Source: Sphingomonas sp. QA11
Lineage (GTDB): Bacteria > Pseudomonadota > Alphaproteobacteria > Sphingomonadales > Sphingomonadaceae
Assembly (NCBI RefSeq): GCF_028473665.1
Contig: NZ_CP098774.1
Location: forward strand, 186,001-250,000
DNA: 64,000 nucleotides
Direction: 5' to 3'
This document shows, piece by piece, positions 34,829 to 42,980 of this stretch. Position 1 is the stretch's first letter, and each line of letters starts with the position of its first letter. The notes under the pieces are model-generated. The model had not been told where the DNA came from. It worked only from the letters and a program-made list of their open reading frames with translations, and made no database searches. The position numbers and the translations under genes are program-made.

Positions 34829-35935
34829 ATGGATCGACGGACGATGATCGGGGTCGGACTCAAGGCCGGGATAGCGATGGGCATTGGATTGCCGGGCGGC
34901 GGCTGCGCCGCCGCGGTGCGGGCTGGAGCGGCGCCGTACGAGATGCCGCTCGAAAGCGAACCGCATTTGCGGACGCTGATGCAATGGCCGGTGGCCCTCG
35001 CGACCTATGGCGCGCGCGACCTGGCGAGGGTGCAGGCGGCGATCGTCCGTGTCGCCAACGCGATCGCGGAGCATGAGCCGGTGGCGATGCTCGCCGCGCC
35101 CGATGCGATCGGCCTGAAGCGGCCGGCCTTTTCTGGCGGCGTCGAGTTCTGGGAGATCCCGACCGACGATTTGTGGTGCCGCGACAGCGGCCCGACTTTC
35201 GTTCGCGGCGCTGACGGCAAGCTGGCGGTCGCGCATATCCGCTTCAATGGCTGGGGCGGCAAGCAGCCCCATGCCAATGACGCGCTGGTCGCGCCCCGGG
35301 TCGCGTCCCGGCTCGGCCTGACGCTGGTCGACAGCGGCGTGGTCGGCGAGCAGGGTGGCGTCGAGCATGATGGCGACGGCACGATGCTGGCGCATGCCAG
35401 TTGCTGGGTGAACGACAATCGCAACCCGGGGCTCTCCGCCGACCGCATCGCAGCGCGGCTCGGCGTGGCGCTGGGCGCGCGCAAGATGATCTGGGCGCCG
35501 GGCATCAAGGGCGCCGACATCACCGACGATCATATCGACGGGCTGGCGCGGTTCGTCGGGCCGGGCCGGGTGGTGATCCAGATCGACGACGAACTCGACC
35601 CCGGGGATCCGGGGTCGCTGTCGGCGCACCGGACGCTGGCCATCCTCGAACGGGCGACCGACGCGCGCGGGCGTCGGCTGTCCATCGTCCGCCTGCCCGA
35701 ACCGGAGGATATCCGCTCGCGGCGCGAGGACTTCGTCGCCAGCTATGTCAATTATTATGTCTGCAACGGTGCGGTCATCGCGCCGCAGTTCGGCGACCAG
35801 CGTGCCGACGATGAGGCACGCGAGACACTGGCGACGCTTTATCCGGGCCGGGCGGTGGTGATGCTCGATATCGACGCGATCGGTGAATCGGGCGGCGGCA
35901 TCCATTGCGCGACGCAGCAGCAACCACGCGGATAG
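34829..35935 (+). CDS. Agmatine deiminase-like (PPAD family), exported
   Basis: A 368-residue peptidyl-arginine-deiminase-type amidinotransferase-fold enzyme that should convert agmatine (or a related guanidine) to N-carbamoylputrescine. Catalytic Cys is in GGGIHCATQQQP at the C-terminus; active-site acids and His are in EIPTDDLWCRDSGPTFV, GGVEHDGDGTMLAH and TDDHIDGLARFV. The N-terminus MDRRTMIGVGLKAGIAMG, then PGGGC, looks like a twin-arginine signal with a lipobox Cys, unlike cytosolic AguA. No polyamine genes are adjacent. Substrate export or extracellular use is inferred only from the signal. Confidence 0.82.
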   Translation: MDRRTMIGVGLKAGIAMGIGLPGGGCAAAVRAGAAPYEMPLESEPHLRTLMQWPVALATYGARDLARVQAAIVRVANAIAEHEPVAMLAAPDAIGLKRPAFSGGVEFWEIPTDDLWCRDSGPTFVRGADGKLAVAHIRFNGWGGKQPHANDALVAPRVASRLGLTLVDSGVVGEQGGVEHDGDGTMLAHASCWVNDNRNPGLSADRIAARLGVALGARKMIWAPGIKGADITDDHIDGLARFVGPGRVVIQIDDELDPGDPGSLSAHRTLAILERATDARGRRLSIVRLPEPEDIRSRREDFVASYVNYYVCNGAVIAPQFGDQRADDEARETLATLYPGRAVVMLDIDAIGESGGGIHCATQQQPRG

Positions 35936-36047
35936 CGCGTCGGCCCGCGCCACCTGTACGCCAGATTACCGCTCCATTCAGCATCCCGATTCGGTTTCGA
36001 GCGTAGTCTTTTTCATGTCCGATTCGACGGACAGGAAGGACCAGACG

Positions 36048-36347
36048 ATGAAAATCTCACACGTCTTTGCCGCAACCGGGCTGGCGGTTGCCTCACTCAC
36101 TATCAGTACCAGCGCCGATGCCCAGCGATGGGGTGGTCACGGTGGCGGTGGCTGGCATGATCACGGCGGCCGCGGCGACTATGGCCGAGGTGGCGGCCGC
36201 GGCTGGGACCGTGGCTGGCACGGCTATCGTGGCGGCTGGGACGGGCCCCGCTACCGGCCTTATCGTTGGCGCGGCGGCTATGGCTGGTACGGGCCGCGGT
36301 GCTGGACCGAGTGGCGGTACGGGTATCGGGTGCGCATCTGCCGCTGA
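36048..36347 (+). CDS. Gly/Trp/Tyr/Arg-rich secreted small protein
   Basis: A 99-residue protein with a Sec signal peptide (MKISHVFAATGLAVASLTIS to ADA). The mature part is low-complexity, rich in Gly, His, Arg, Trp and Tyr (for example GYRGGWDGPRYRPYRW), ending in CWTEWRYGYRVRICR with two Cys that may pair. Such RcnB-like or surface-exposed repeats are frequent in sphingomonads; function unknown. ATG 36048 follows AGGAAGGA by 8 nt. A longer in-frame ATG at 36015 is less likely because it has no such site. Confidence 0.75.
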   Translation: MKISHVFAATGLAVASLTISTSADAQRWGGHGGGGWHDHGGRGDYGRGGGRGWDRGWHGYRGGWDGPRYRPYRWRGGYGWYGPRCWTEWRYGYRVRICR

Positions 36348-36535
36348 CGCGCTGACCGGCGGGACGAGCGGGGCCCGCCTGCCGGCAGCCCGTGCGGAAA
36401 TGAAAGCGGGGCCTATTCGATCGCGCTGATGGCGAGACGGAGTACAGCCCAGGCTGACCCTGCTGCATCGATCGCGGCTCGTCTTTGGTGGCGCGTGCAT
36501 GCTATCGGTCGGCGGATGCGAACGCGGAGGAAATA

Positions 36536-37084
36536 TTGAGCAGCTTGCGGCCGACCGGCGGGCTTGCCGCCATGCTGATGCTGGCGGCCTGCGGGTCCGC
36601 GCCCGAGCGAGAGGAAGCGCCGGCCGGGCCGCCACCCAAGCCGAGTTTCGACCAGACGATCCCGGGCGTTCAGGCGACGATCGCCGGGCTCGGTGCGCCC
36701 TGGGCCAAGCCGGCCCGTAACGACATGGTGCCGGATGCCGCCACGGGCGGGACGATCATCTCGACCAGCGGGGACCGGGGCGAGGCGAAGCTGTACCGGT
36801 TGCCGGACGGCTGGATACGGCAGGTCGGCCTTGCCTCCGGGGTGGGCAAGACCTGCGGCGATCCAGCCGATGTCGAGCGAGCGATCCCGTTGCTGCTGAC
36901 CGGACTCGCGACCAAGGTGACGCTGACGCCTGCGCAGGCGCAGCGGCTCAAGGTAAGCGTGGCAGACGGGCCGCCCGTGACGGTCGAGCTGCGCGGGGTG
37001 CGGGTGACCGCGCAAGGCGGCTGCGTTCAGCAGCTGACCGTGACCGCGATCGAGCGGCCGCCATCGCCGCCGACCCGCCTCTGA
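36536..37084 (+). CDS. Hypothetical lipoprotein with TTG start
   Basis: A TTG at 36536 lies five nt after GGAGG and gives a 182-residue lipoprotein: signal SSLRPTGGLAAMLMLAA then the lipobox C (CGSAPERE). The mature part has a Pro-rich linker (APAGPPPKPSFDQ) and a beta-rich region (GGTIISTSGDRGEAKLYRLP; VELRGVRVTAQGGC). No domain was recognised. A preceding in-frame ATG at 36485 has no ribosome binding site and would lengthen the signal unnaturally. Located between a secreted small protein and the ohrR/ohr pair. Confidence 0.72.
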   Translation: MSSLRPTGGLAAMLMLAACGSAPEREEAPAGPPPKPSFDQTIPGVQATIAGLGAPWAKPARNDMVPDAATGGTIISTSGDRGEAKLYRLPDGWIRQVGLASGVGKTCGDPADVERAIPLLLTGLATKVTLTPAQAQRLKVSVADGPPVTVELRGVRVTAQGGCVQQLTVTAIERPPSPPTRL

Positions 37085-37099
37085 TCCCGCCCGGCGGGG

Positions 37100-37561
37100 T
37101 CACGCGCCGGGGTGTGTCGCGTCGAGCAGATTGTCGCGCAGCCTGCCCACCGCCTTTCGCAGGATCGGGAATTCCTCCGCGGTGAGGCCCGTGGCTTCGA
37201 CCAAGTTCACGCACAGGCTCCTTTCGTGCAGGTCGCGCCCGGCCGCGGTGAGGCTGAGCAGCACCTGGCGTTCGTCAGCCGGGTCACGCCGGCGGCTCAG
37301 ATAACCAAGCGCCTCGAGCTTCTTGAGGATCGGGGTGAGCGTGTTGGATTCGAGGAACAGCTTCTCGCCCAGGCGGCCGACCGTCTGGCCATCCTCCTCC
37401 GACAGCGCCACGATCACGATATATTGAGTGTAGGTGAGGCCGAATTCCTCGAGCAGCGGCTTGTAGGCACGCCCGAACGCCAGGTTGGCCGAGTAGATCG
37501 AGAAGCACAGGAAATCGGACAATTTGAGGGTCGACAGGTCGACGGGAGCGGCGGCGGTCAT
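37100..37561 (-). CDS. ohrR: Organic-hydroperoxide-sensing MarR repressor OhrR
   Basis: A 153-residue MarR-type repressor. The reactive N-terminal Cys is in LSDFLCFSIYSANLAFGRA, the OhrR signature. A second Cys in LHERSLCVNLVEATG fits the two-Cys subclass (as in Xanthomonas) that locks by an intersubunit disulfide. The wing and recognition helix are LFLESNTLTPILKKLEALGYL and RRRDPADERQV. It is divergent from ohr across a 154-bp region with two matching operator-like sites. Confidence 0.93.
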   Translation of the reverse strand: MTAAAPVDLSTLKLSDFLCFSIYSANLAFGRAYKPLLEEFGLTYTQYIVIVALSEEDGQTVGRLGEKLFLESNTLTPILKKLEALGYLSRRRDPADERQVLLSLTAAGRDLHERSLCVNLVEATGLTAEEFPILRKAVGRLRDNLLDATHPGA

Positions 37562-37609
37562 GGCGGTTCCTTGACGGCGGCTTAGGTGCCGGACGTTCCT
37601 TCAATATAG

Positions 37610-37621
37610 ATCGCATGCGAT
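37610..37621. promoter_or_regulatory. OhrR operator 1 (near ohrR)
   Basis: A perfect 12-bp palindrome ATCGCATGCGAT, within TAGATCGCATGCGATTAAAT, lies about 50 bp before the ohrR ATG. The same core recurs as operator 2. Confidence 0.65.
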
Positions 37622-37636
37622 TAAATCGGAAGGGGG

Positions 37637-37685
37637 TTGACTCGACATTCTGCGGACCTATTTAGATCGCATCCGATTGAAACGG
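37637..37685 (+). promoter_or_regulatory. ohr promoter with overlapping OhrR operator 2
   Basis: TTGACT at about 37637-37642 and a TATTTA about 16 nt downstream look like -35 and -10 elements. TAGATCGCATCCGATTGAAA at 37664-37683 repeats operator 1 with one mismatch in the 12-bp core (37666-37677). Binding would block the promoter, so peroxide oxidation of OhrR would relieve repression. Confidence 0.6.
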
Positions 37686-37715
37686 ATACGATTGATATTG
37701 TGAAGGAGCCAGAGC

Positions 37716-38129
37716 ATGTCCGAGACCAAGATTCTCTACACCGCCAAGACCCACGCCACCGGCGGCCGTGACGGCGCGGCGCAGAGCAGCGACGGCCGGC
37801 TGGACATCAAGCTTTCCTCGCCCGGTACGTCCGGTGGTGGCACCAACCCTGAACAGTTGTTCGCGGCTGGCTGGTCGGCCTGCTTCATCGGCGCGATGGG
37901 GCTGGTGGCGCGCGAACTGAAGGTCGCGCTGCCGGCGGATCTCGCGGTCGATGCCGAGGTTGACCTGGCGAATGATTCGAGCGGCTATTTCCTCCGGGCG
38001 CGGCTGAATGTCAGCCTGCCGGGCGTCGAGGGCGATGTGGCCCGTGCGCTGGTCGACGGGGCGCACCAGCATTGCCCCTATTCCAAGGCGACGCGCGGCA
38101 ATATCGCGGTCGAGATCAACCTGATCTGA
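37716..38129 (+). CDS. ohr: Organic hydroperoxide resistance protein Ohr
   Basis: Ohr is a thiol peroxidase that reduces alkyl and fatty-acid hydroperoxides using a reactive Cys pair. The 137-residue protein starts SETKILYTAKTHATGGRDG. The peroxidatic Cys is in AAGWSACFIGAMG and the resolving Cys in AHQHCPYSKATRG; the Arg/Glu partners fall in NPEQLF and the N-terminal GGRDG. ATG 37716 has AAGGAG upstream. It is controlled by OhrR, encoded divergently. Confidence 0.95.
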   Translation: MSETKILYTAKTHATGGRDGAAQSSDGRLDIKLSSPGTSGGGTNPEQLFAAGWSACFIGAMGLVARELKVALPADLAVDAEVDLANDSSGYFLRARLNVSLPGVEGDVARALVDGAHQHCPYSKATRGNIAVEINLI

Positions 38130-38242
38130 GTTTCCCCGTGTGGAGCGGGAAGGCGTGGGCGTCATGTGCCGTCCACGCCTTTTCTTATGTCGGGCGCAGG
38201 GGAGGAATCGTCATCGTCGTATCGGCGGTTACTTTTTGCCAC

Positions 38243-38333
38243 TGACAGGCTTGTCCCGGCCAGCACCTTGCCGCAAGAGCCAGGGACCAGCATGCGCGGC
38301 AGGGTTGGCCCCGGAACGGGTCCGGGGTGACGT
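38243..38333. repeat. Degenerate dispersed inverted repeat (family B)
   Basis: Within the 282-bp gap between ohr and maeB, this 91-bp segment begins TGACAGGCTTGTCCCGGCCA and ends with CCCCGGAACGGGTCCGGGGT, a diverged version of the family better seen at 41521, 49242 and 62314. No gene is seen in the gap. Confidence 0.6.
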
Positions 38334-38411
38334 AGGGTCAACTTGCCTCTAAAGGCATTGATCCTATAGGATTCGCGCCCGCGTGATGGCGACGACGAAA
38401 GCGAGAGATGC

Positions 38412-40673
38412 ATGGCCGAGGAATCGAACGTCCAGTTTTCCGAACGCGAGGCGCTGCTGTTCCATTCGGAAGGCCGGCCGGGCAAGATCGAGATCATCGC
38501 ATCCAAGCCGATGGCGACCCAGCGCGACCTGGCACTGGCCTATTCCCCTGGCGTCGCCGTGCCGGTGCAGGCGATCTATGACGACCCCGCTACTGCATAC
38601 GACTATACCGCCAAGGGCAATCTGGTCGCGGTGATCTCCAACGGGACCGCGATCCTGGGCATGGGCAATCTCGGCGCGCTGGCCTCCAAGCCGGTGATGG
38701 AAGGCAAGGCGGTTCTGTTCAAGCGCTTCGCCGATGTCGACGCGATCGACATCGAGCTCAAGACCGAGGATGTCGACCGGCTGATCGACGCGATCGAACT
38801 GATGGAACCGAGCTTCGGCGGCATCAACCTGGAGGACATCAAGTCCCCGGAATGTTTCGTGATCGAGCAGACGCTGCGCGAACGGATGAACATCCCGGTA
38901 TTCCATGACGACCAGCACGGCACCGCGATCATCGCCGCCGCCGGCCTGATCAACGCGCTCCATCTGACGGGCCGCGACATCAAGGAGACGACGGTCGTGA
39001 TGAACGGCGCCGGCGCGGCGGCGATCGCCTGCGCCGAGCTGATCAAGGCGATGGGCTTGCCGCACGACCAGCTGCTGATGTGCGACCGCACCGGCGTTGT
39101 CTTCCAGGGCCGCACCGACGACATGAACCAGTGGAAGTCGGCGCATGCGGTGAAGACCGACAAGCGCACGCTGGCCGAGGCGCTGGACGGTGCCGATGTG
39201 TTCATGGGCCTGTCCGCCGCCGGGGCGCTGCCCGCCGAACTGCTGATGAAGATGGCGGCCAAGCCGATCGTCTTCGCCATGGCCAATCCCGATCCCGAGA
39301 TTTCGCCGCCCGAGGCGAAGCGCGCGCGGCCCGACGTGATCATCGCCACCGGCCGGTCGGACTATCCGAACCAGGTCAACAATGTGCTCGGCTTCCCGTT
39401 CATCTTCCGCGGCGCGCTCGATGTGCGCGCGACGACGATCAACGACGAGATGAAGGTCGCCGCCGCCGAGGCGCTGGCCGCGCTGGCGCGCCAGCAGGTG
39501 CCCGAGGAAGTGGCGGTCGCCTATGGCGTGCGCCACACCTTCGGCCCCGACTATATCATCCCGGCGCCGTTCGATCCGCGCCTGATGGAGATCGTGCCGG
39601 CCGCCGTCGCCAGGGCGGCGATGGATTCGGGGGTCGCGACCAAGCCGATCCTCGACATGGAGGCTTATCGCCAGTCGCTGCGCGCGCGGATGAACCCGAC
39701 CACCTCGGTGCTGAGTCTCGCCTATGAGGGCGCGCGGGCGCATCCCAAGCGGGTGCTGTTCGCCGAAGGCGAGGAAGAAGTCGTGCTGCGCGCGGCGATC
39801 GCGTTCAAGGATGGCGGATACGGCACGCCGGTGCTGGTCGGGCGCGACGACGTGTATGAGCGGCTGAAGGCGCTGGGCGTCAGCGATCCGGAAAGCTACG
39901 AGCTGCACAACAGCCGCAACTCGCCGCTGGTGCCGAAGATGGTCGACTTCCTGTACAAGCGGCTTCAGCGGCGCGGCTATCTGCACCGCGACGTCGAGCG
40001 GATGATCAACCAGGACCGTAACATCTTCGGCGCGGTGCTGCTCCAGCTCGGCGAGGCCGATGCGATGATCACCGGCATCACCCGCACCTATGCGCATACC
40101 ATGCGCGAGGTCCGCAAGGTGATCGACCCCGAGGTCGGCCGCACGCCGTTCGGCATCCATCTGATGGTGGGGCAGACGCACACCGTGTTCATGGCCGACA
40201 CGACGATCAACGAACGGCCCACCGCCGAGGAACTCGCCGATATCGCCGAGCAGACCGCCCTGGTCGCGCGGCGCATGGGGCATGAGCCCCGCGTGGCGTT
40301 CCTGAGCTATTCGACCTTCGGCAATCCCGAGGGGCGCTGGCTGGAGAATCTGCGGGCCGCGGTGCAGGTGCTGGACGAGCGCAAGGTCGGCTTCGAATAT
40401 GAAGGCGAGATGGCGCCCGACGTTGCGCTGAACCCGAAGCAGCTCGCGAACTATCCGTTCGCGCGGCTTTCCGGGCCGGCGAACGTGCTGATCATGCCGG
40501 GGCTTCAATCGGCCAATATCTCGGCGAAGCTGCTGCGCGAGCTTGGCGGGGATTCAGTGATCGGGCCGATGCTGGTCGGCATGGAGAAGTCGGTGCAGAT
40601 CGCGCCGATGACCAGTACCGCGAGCGAGCTGGTGACGCTGGCGGTGCTGGCCGCGGGCGGGATCGCGCGGTAA
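38412..40673 (+). CDS. maeB: NADP-dependent malic enzyme with phosphotransacetylase-like domain
   Basis: A 753-residue MaeB that decarboxylates malate to pyruvate and makes NADPH. The N-terminal malic-enzyme half (about 1-430) has LALAYSPGVAVPVQAIYDD, the substrate-site FHDDQHGTAIIAAAGLINA and the nucleotide-binding GAGAAAIACAELI. The C-terminal half (about 430-753) is phosphotransacetylase-like (LFAEGEEEVVLRAAIAF; NIFGAVLLQLGEADAMITG), which is regulatory and lacks transacetylase activity in other MaeB. ATG 38412 is a plausible start. A strong hairpin follows the stop. Confidence 0.95.
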   Translation: MAEESNVQFSEREALLFHSEGRPGKIEIIASKPMATQRDLALAYSPGVAVPVQAIYDDPATAYDYTAKGNLVAVISNGTAILGMGNLGALASKPVMEGKAVLFKRFADVDAIDIELKTEDVDRLIDAIELMEPSFGGINLEDIKSPECFVIEQTLRERMNIPVFHDDQHGTAIIAAAGLINALHLTGRDIKETTVVMNGAGAAAIACAELIKAMGLPHDQLLMCDRTGVVFQGRTDDMNQWKSAHAVKTDKRTLAEALDGADVFMGLSAAGALPAELLMKMAAKPIVFAMANPDPEISPPEAKRARPDVIIATGRSDYPNQVNNVLGFPFIFRGALDVRATTINDEMKVAAAEALAALARQQVPEEVAVAYGVRHTFGPDYIIPAPFDPRLMEIVPAAVARAAMDSGVATKPILDMEAYRQSLRARMNPTTSVLSLAYEGARAHPKRVLFAEGEEEVVLRAAIAFKDGGYGTPVLVGRDDVYERLKALGVSDPESYELHNSRNSPLVPKMVDFLYKRLQRRGYLHRDVERMINQDRNIFGAVLLQLGEADAMITGITRTYAHTMREVRKVIDPEVGRTPFGIHLMVGQTHTVFMADTTINERPTAEELADIAEQTALVARRMGHEPRVAFLSYSTFGNPEGRWLENLRAAVQVLDERKVGFEYEGEMAPDVALNPKQLANYPFARLSGPANVLIMPGLQSANISAKLLRELGGDSVIGPMLVGMEKSVQIAPMTSTASELVTLAVLAAGGIAR

Positions 40674-40679
40674 TCCCTA

Positions 40680-40709
40680 AAAGCCCCTCCCCTGAAGGGG
40701 AGGGGCTTT
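40680..40709. terminator. Bidirectional hairpin terminator between maeB and SDR
   Basis: A perfect 14-bp stem (40680-40693 with 40696-40709) with a GA loop lies 6 bp after the maeB stop and 5 bp before the stop of the convergent SDR gene. The stem is flanked by short A and T runs, so it could end transcription on both strands. Its CCCCTCCCC core also belongs to the dispersed palindrome family. Confidence 0.7.
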
Positions 40710-40714
40710 AAGTT

Positions 40715-41503
40715 TCAGGCGTCGATCGATGTCCCGAGCGCGGCGTTGACCAGGCCGCCGTCGACCGTGATCGTATCCCCCACCACATAATCGCCGGCAC
40801 GGCTCGCGAGGTAGATCGCCGCGCCGGCCATATCCTCGTCGACGCCGATGCGCTTCGCCGGGATTCCCTTGGCGATCGCTTCGCCATGGTCGCGCGCCGC
40901 CTTGTTCATTTCGCTGGCGAACGCGCCGGGCGCGATCGAGGTGACGTTGATCGAATCGGTGATCAGCCGCGCCGCCATGCGCTTGGTGAGGTAGATCAAC
41001 GCCGATTTCGAGGCGTGATAGCTGTAGGTTTCCCATGGATTGAGCCGCTGGCCGTCGATCGAGGTGATGTTGATCACCTTGGCCGGGCGCTCATGGCTGG
41101 CGGCGGCCTTCAGCGCCGGGTGGAGCGCCTGGGTGAGGAAGAAGGGCGACTTCACGTTGAGGTCCATCACCTTGTCCCAGCCTTTTTCCGGGAAGTCCTC
41201 GAACGGCTCGCCCCAGGCGGCGCCGGCATTGTTGACCAGGATGTCGAGCTTGTCGCTATGCTCGGCGAGCTGCGCGGCGAGCGCCTTGCAGCCAGCGACG
41301 GTGGAGACGTCCTGGGGCAGCGGGATGCATTTCTCCCCCAGCGCCTTCGCTGCCTCGAAACAGGCATCGGCCTTGCGCGAGGAGATGTAGACGGTCGCGC
41401 CCTGGGCGATGAAGCCGGCCGCGATCATCTTGCCGATGCCGCGCGAGCCGCCGGTGATGAGGGCTGTGCGCCCGTCGAGGCGGAAGAGGTTGGTCGTGTC
41501 CAT
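40715..41503 (-). CDS. Short-chain dehydrogenase/reductase (RhlG-like)
   Basis: A 262-residue SDR. The cofactor motif is TGGSRGIGKMIA near residue 17, with NNAGA in LDILVNNAGAAWG, the catalytic Ser/Tyr/Lys in INITSIDGQ and SYHASKSALIYL, and VDGGL near the end. It resembles 3-oxoacyl-ACP-reductase-like RhlG (NADPH-preferring Arg after the motif). The natural substrate is unknown. ATG is at the complement of 41501-41503; an in-frame upstream ATG runs into the repeat and is rejected. Downstream of it lies the maeB terminator, upstream an inverted repeat. Confidence 0.87.
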   Translation of the reverse strand: MDTTNLFRLDGRTALITGGSRGIGKMIAAGFIAQGATVYISSRKADACFEAAKALGEKCIPLPQDVSTVAGCKALAAQLAEHSDKLDILVNNAGAAWGEPFEDFPEKGWDKVMDLNVKSPFFLTQALHPALKAAASHERPAKVINITSIDGQRLNPWETYSYHASKSALIYLTKRMAARLITDSINVTSIAPGAFASEMNKAARDHGEAIAKGIPAKRIGVDEDMAGAAIYLASRAGDYVVGDTITVDGGLVNAALGTSIDA

Positions 41504-41520
41504 GTCTGTCTCTCCATTTT

Positions 41521-41617
41521 CGTCATGCCGGGCTTGTTCCGGCATCCACCGCGCCGCAAACCAATCGGCCGGTGGAAAAGCTCAAGGGTGGACCCCGGAA
41601 CAAGTCCGGGGTGACGG
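41521..41617. repeat. Dispersed inverted repeat (family B)
   Basis: The left arm begins CGTCATGCCGGGCTTGTTCC and the right arm ends with CGGAACAAGTCCGGGGTGAC; the arms are inverted copies with a 35-45 nt centre. Related copies lie at 49242-49337, 62314-62410 and more degenerate ones at 38243 and 52240. All are extragenic. Confidence 0.8.
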
Positions 41618-41623
41618 ATTTTT

Positions 41624-42808
41624 CTATCCCCCGCGCCTGATCGTCTCGCGGGCGATGATGAGTTGCTGGATCTGGCTGGTCCCTTCGTAGATCCGGAACA
41701 GGCGCACGTCGCGGTAGAGGCGTTCGATGCCGTAGTCAGCGATATAGCCGGCGCCGCCGAAGATCTGCACGGCGCGGTCGGCGACTCGGCCGACCATCTC
41801 GCTCGCGAAATATTTGGCGGCGGCGGATTCCATCACCACGTCCTTGCCGGCATCTTTGGCAGCCGCCGTCTCAAGCACCAGCGCTCGGGCGGCCAGCGCC
41901 TCGGTCTTGGAATCGGCGATCATGCCCTGGATCAGCTGATGCTCGGCGATCGGCTTGCCGAACTGCTTGCGGTCGCTGGCATAGGCGACCGAGTCGGCGA
42001 TCAGCCGCTCGGCCACGCCGACGCAAACCGCCGCGATATGCAGCCGCCCGCGATCGAGCACGCGCATCGCGATCTTGAAGCCCTCGCCCTCGGCGCCGAG
42101 CCGGTTGGCGGCCGGGACGGGCACGTCATCGAAGATCACATCGGCGACCTTCGCGCCCTTTTGCCCCATCTTCTTCTCGGGCTCGCCGATCGAGAGGCCG
42201 GGCAGATCGCGCGGGACGAGGAAGGCGGAGACGCCGCGACCACCCGCCTCAGCGCCGGTGCGGGCCATCACGGTGAACAGGTCGGCCTTGTCGGCATTGG
42301 TGATGAAGCGCTTGGTGCCGGTGAGGCGGTAGATGTCGACCCCATCGGAATCCGTGGCCTTGACCGCCCTGGTCTTCACGCTGCCCGAATCGCTGCCGAC
42401 ATCGGGTTCGGTCAGCGCGAAGCTGGTGACGATCTCGCCGCTGGCGATGCGGGGCAGCCACTGCGCCTTCTGCTCGTCCGAGCCCGCCATCACCAGGCCC
42501 TGGCTGCCGATGCCGACATTGGTGCCGAAGGTCGAGCGGAAGGCGGGGGTGGTGCGGCCGAACTCGATCGCGACGCGCACCTCCTCGCTCATGGTGAGGC
42601 CGAGACCGCCATATTCCTCGGCGATCGACAGGCCGAACAGGCCCAGCTCGCGCATTTCGCGGATGATGTCGGCGGGGATCGCGTCAGCTTCCTCCACCGT
42701 GCCTTCGAGCGGGCGGAGGCGTTCGGTCACGAAGCGGCGAACCGTGTCGATCAGCGCGTCGAAGGTTTCGGGATCCAGGGCCACCGTGCTCTCCACATCG
42801 TCGTCCAC
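41624..42808 (-). CDS. Acyl-CoA dehydrogenase
   Basis: A 394-residue FAD-dependent acyl-CoA dehydrogenase. Features are the FAD-site FALTEPDVGSDSGSVK, the N-terminal helical domain (ETFDALIDTVRRFVTERLRP), YGGLGLTMSEEV near residue 60, and the C-terminal catalytic Glu in RLFRIYEGTSQIQQL. It oxidises acyl-CoA to enoyl-CoA and passes electrons to ETF. The start is GTG (complement of 42806-42808). It sits between two SDR genes, suggesting fatty-acid or branched-chain catabolism; chain-length preference is not readable. Confidence 0.92.
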   Translation of the reverse strand: MDDDVESTVALDPETFDALIDTVRRFVTERLRPLEGTVEEADAIPADIIREMRELGLFGLSIAEEYGGLGLTMSEEVRVAIEFGRTTPAFRSTFGTNVGIGSQGLVMAGSDEQKAQWLPRIASGEIVTSFALTEPDVGSDSGSVKTRAVKATDSDGVDIYRLTGTKRFITNADKADLFTVMARTGAEAGGRGVSAFLVPRDLPGLSIGEPEKKMGQKGAKVADVIFDDVPVPAANRLGAEGEGFKIAMRVLDRGRLHIAAVCVGVAERLIADSVAYASDRKQFGKPIAEHQLIQGMIADSKTEALAARALVLETAAAKDAGKDVVMESAAAKYFASEMVGRVADRAVQIFGGAGYIADYGIERLYRDVRLFRIYEGTSQIQQLIIARETIRRGG

Positions 42809-42980
42809 CGTTCCGCGGGCGCAAGCGCTCCCGGGGTGGTGCCCGGAACATGTCCGGGGCCATGGTTGGTAGTGAAGGGGAGCCCGTCTCGCAAGCGGTT
42901 CGCAAACCCAAAATTCAAAAAGCCTGCATTGACGGGGCTGAGGCCCATACTATGCTGCTCAAAACAGAGGATGCAGGAAG

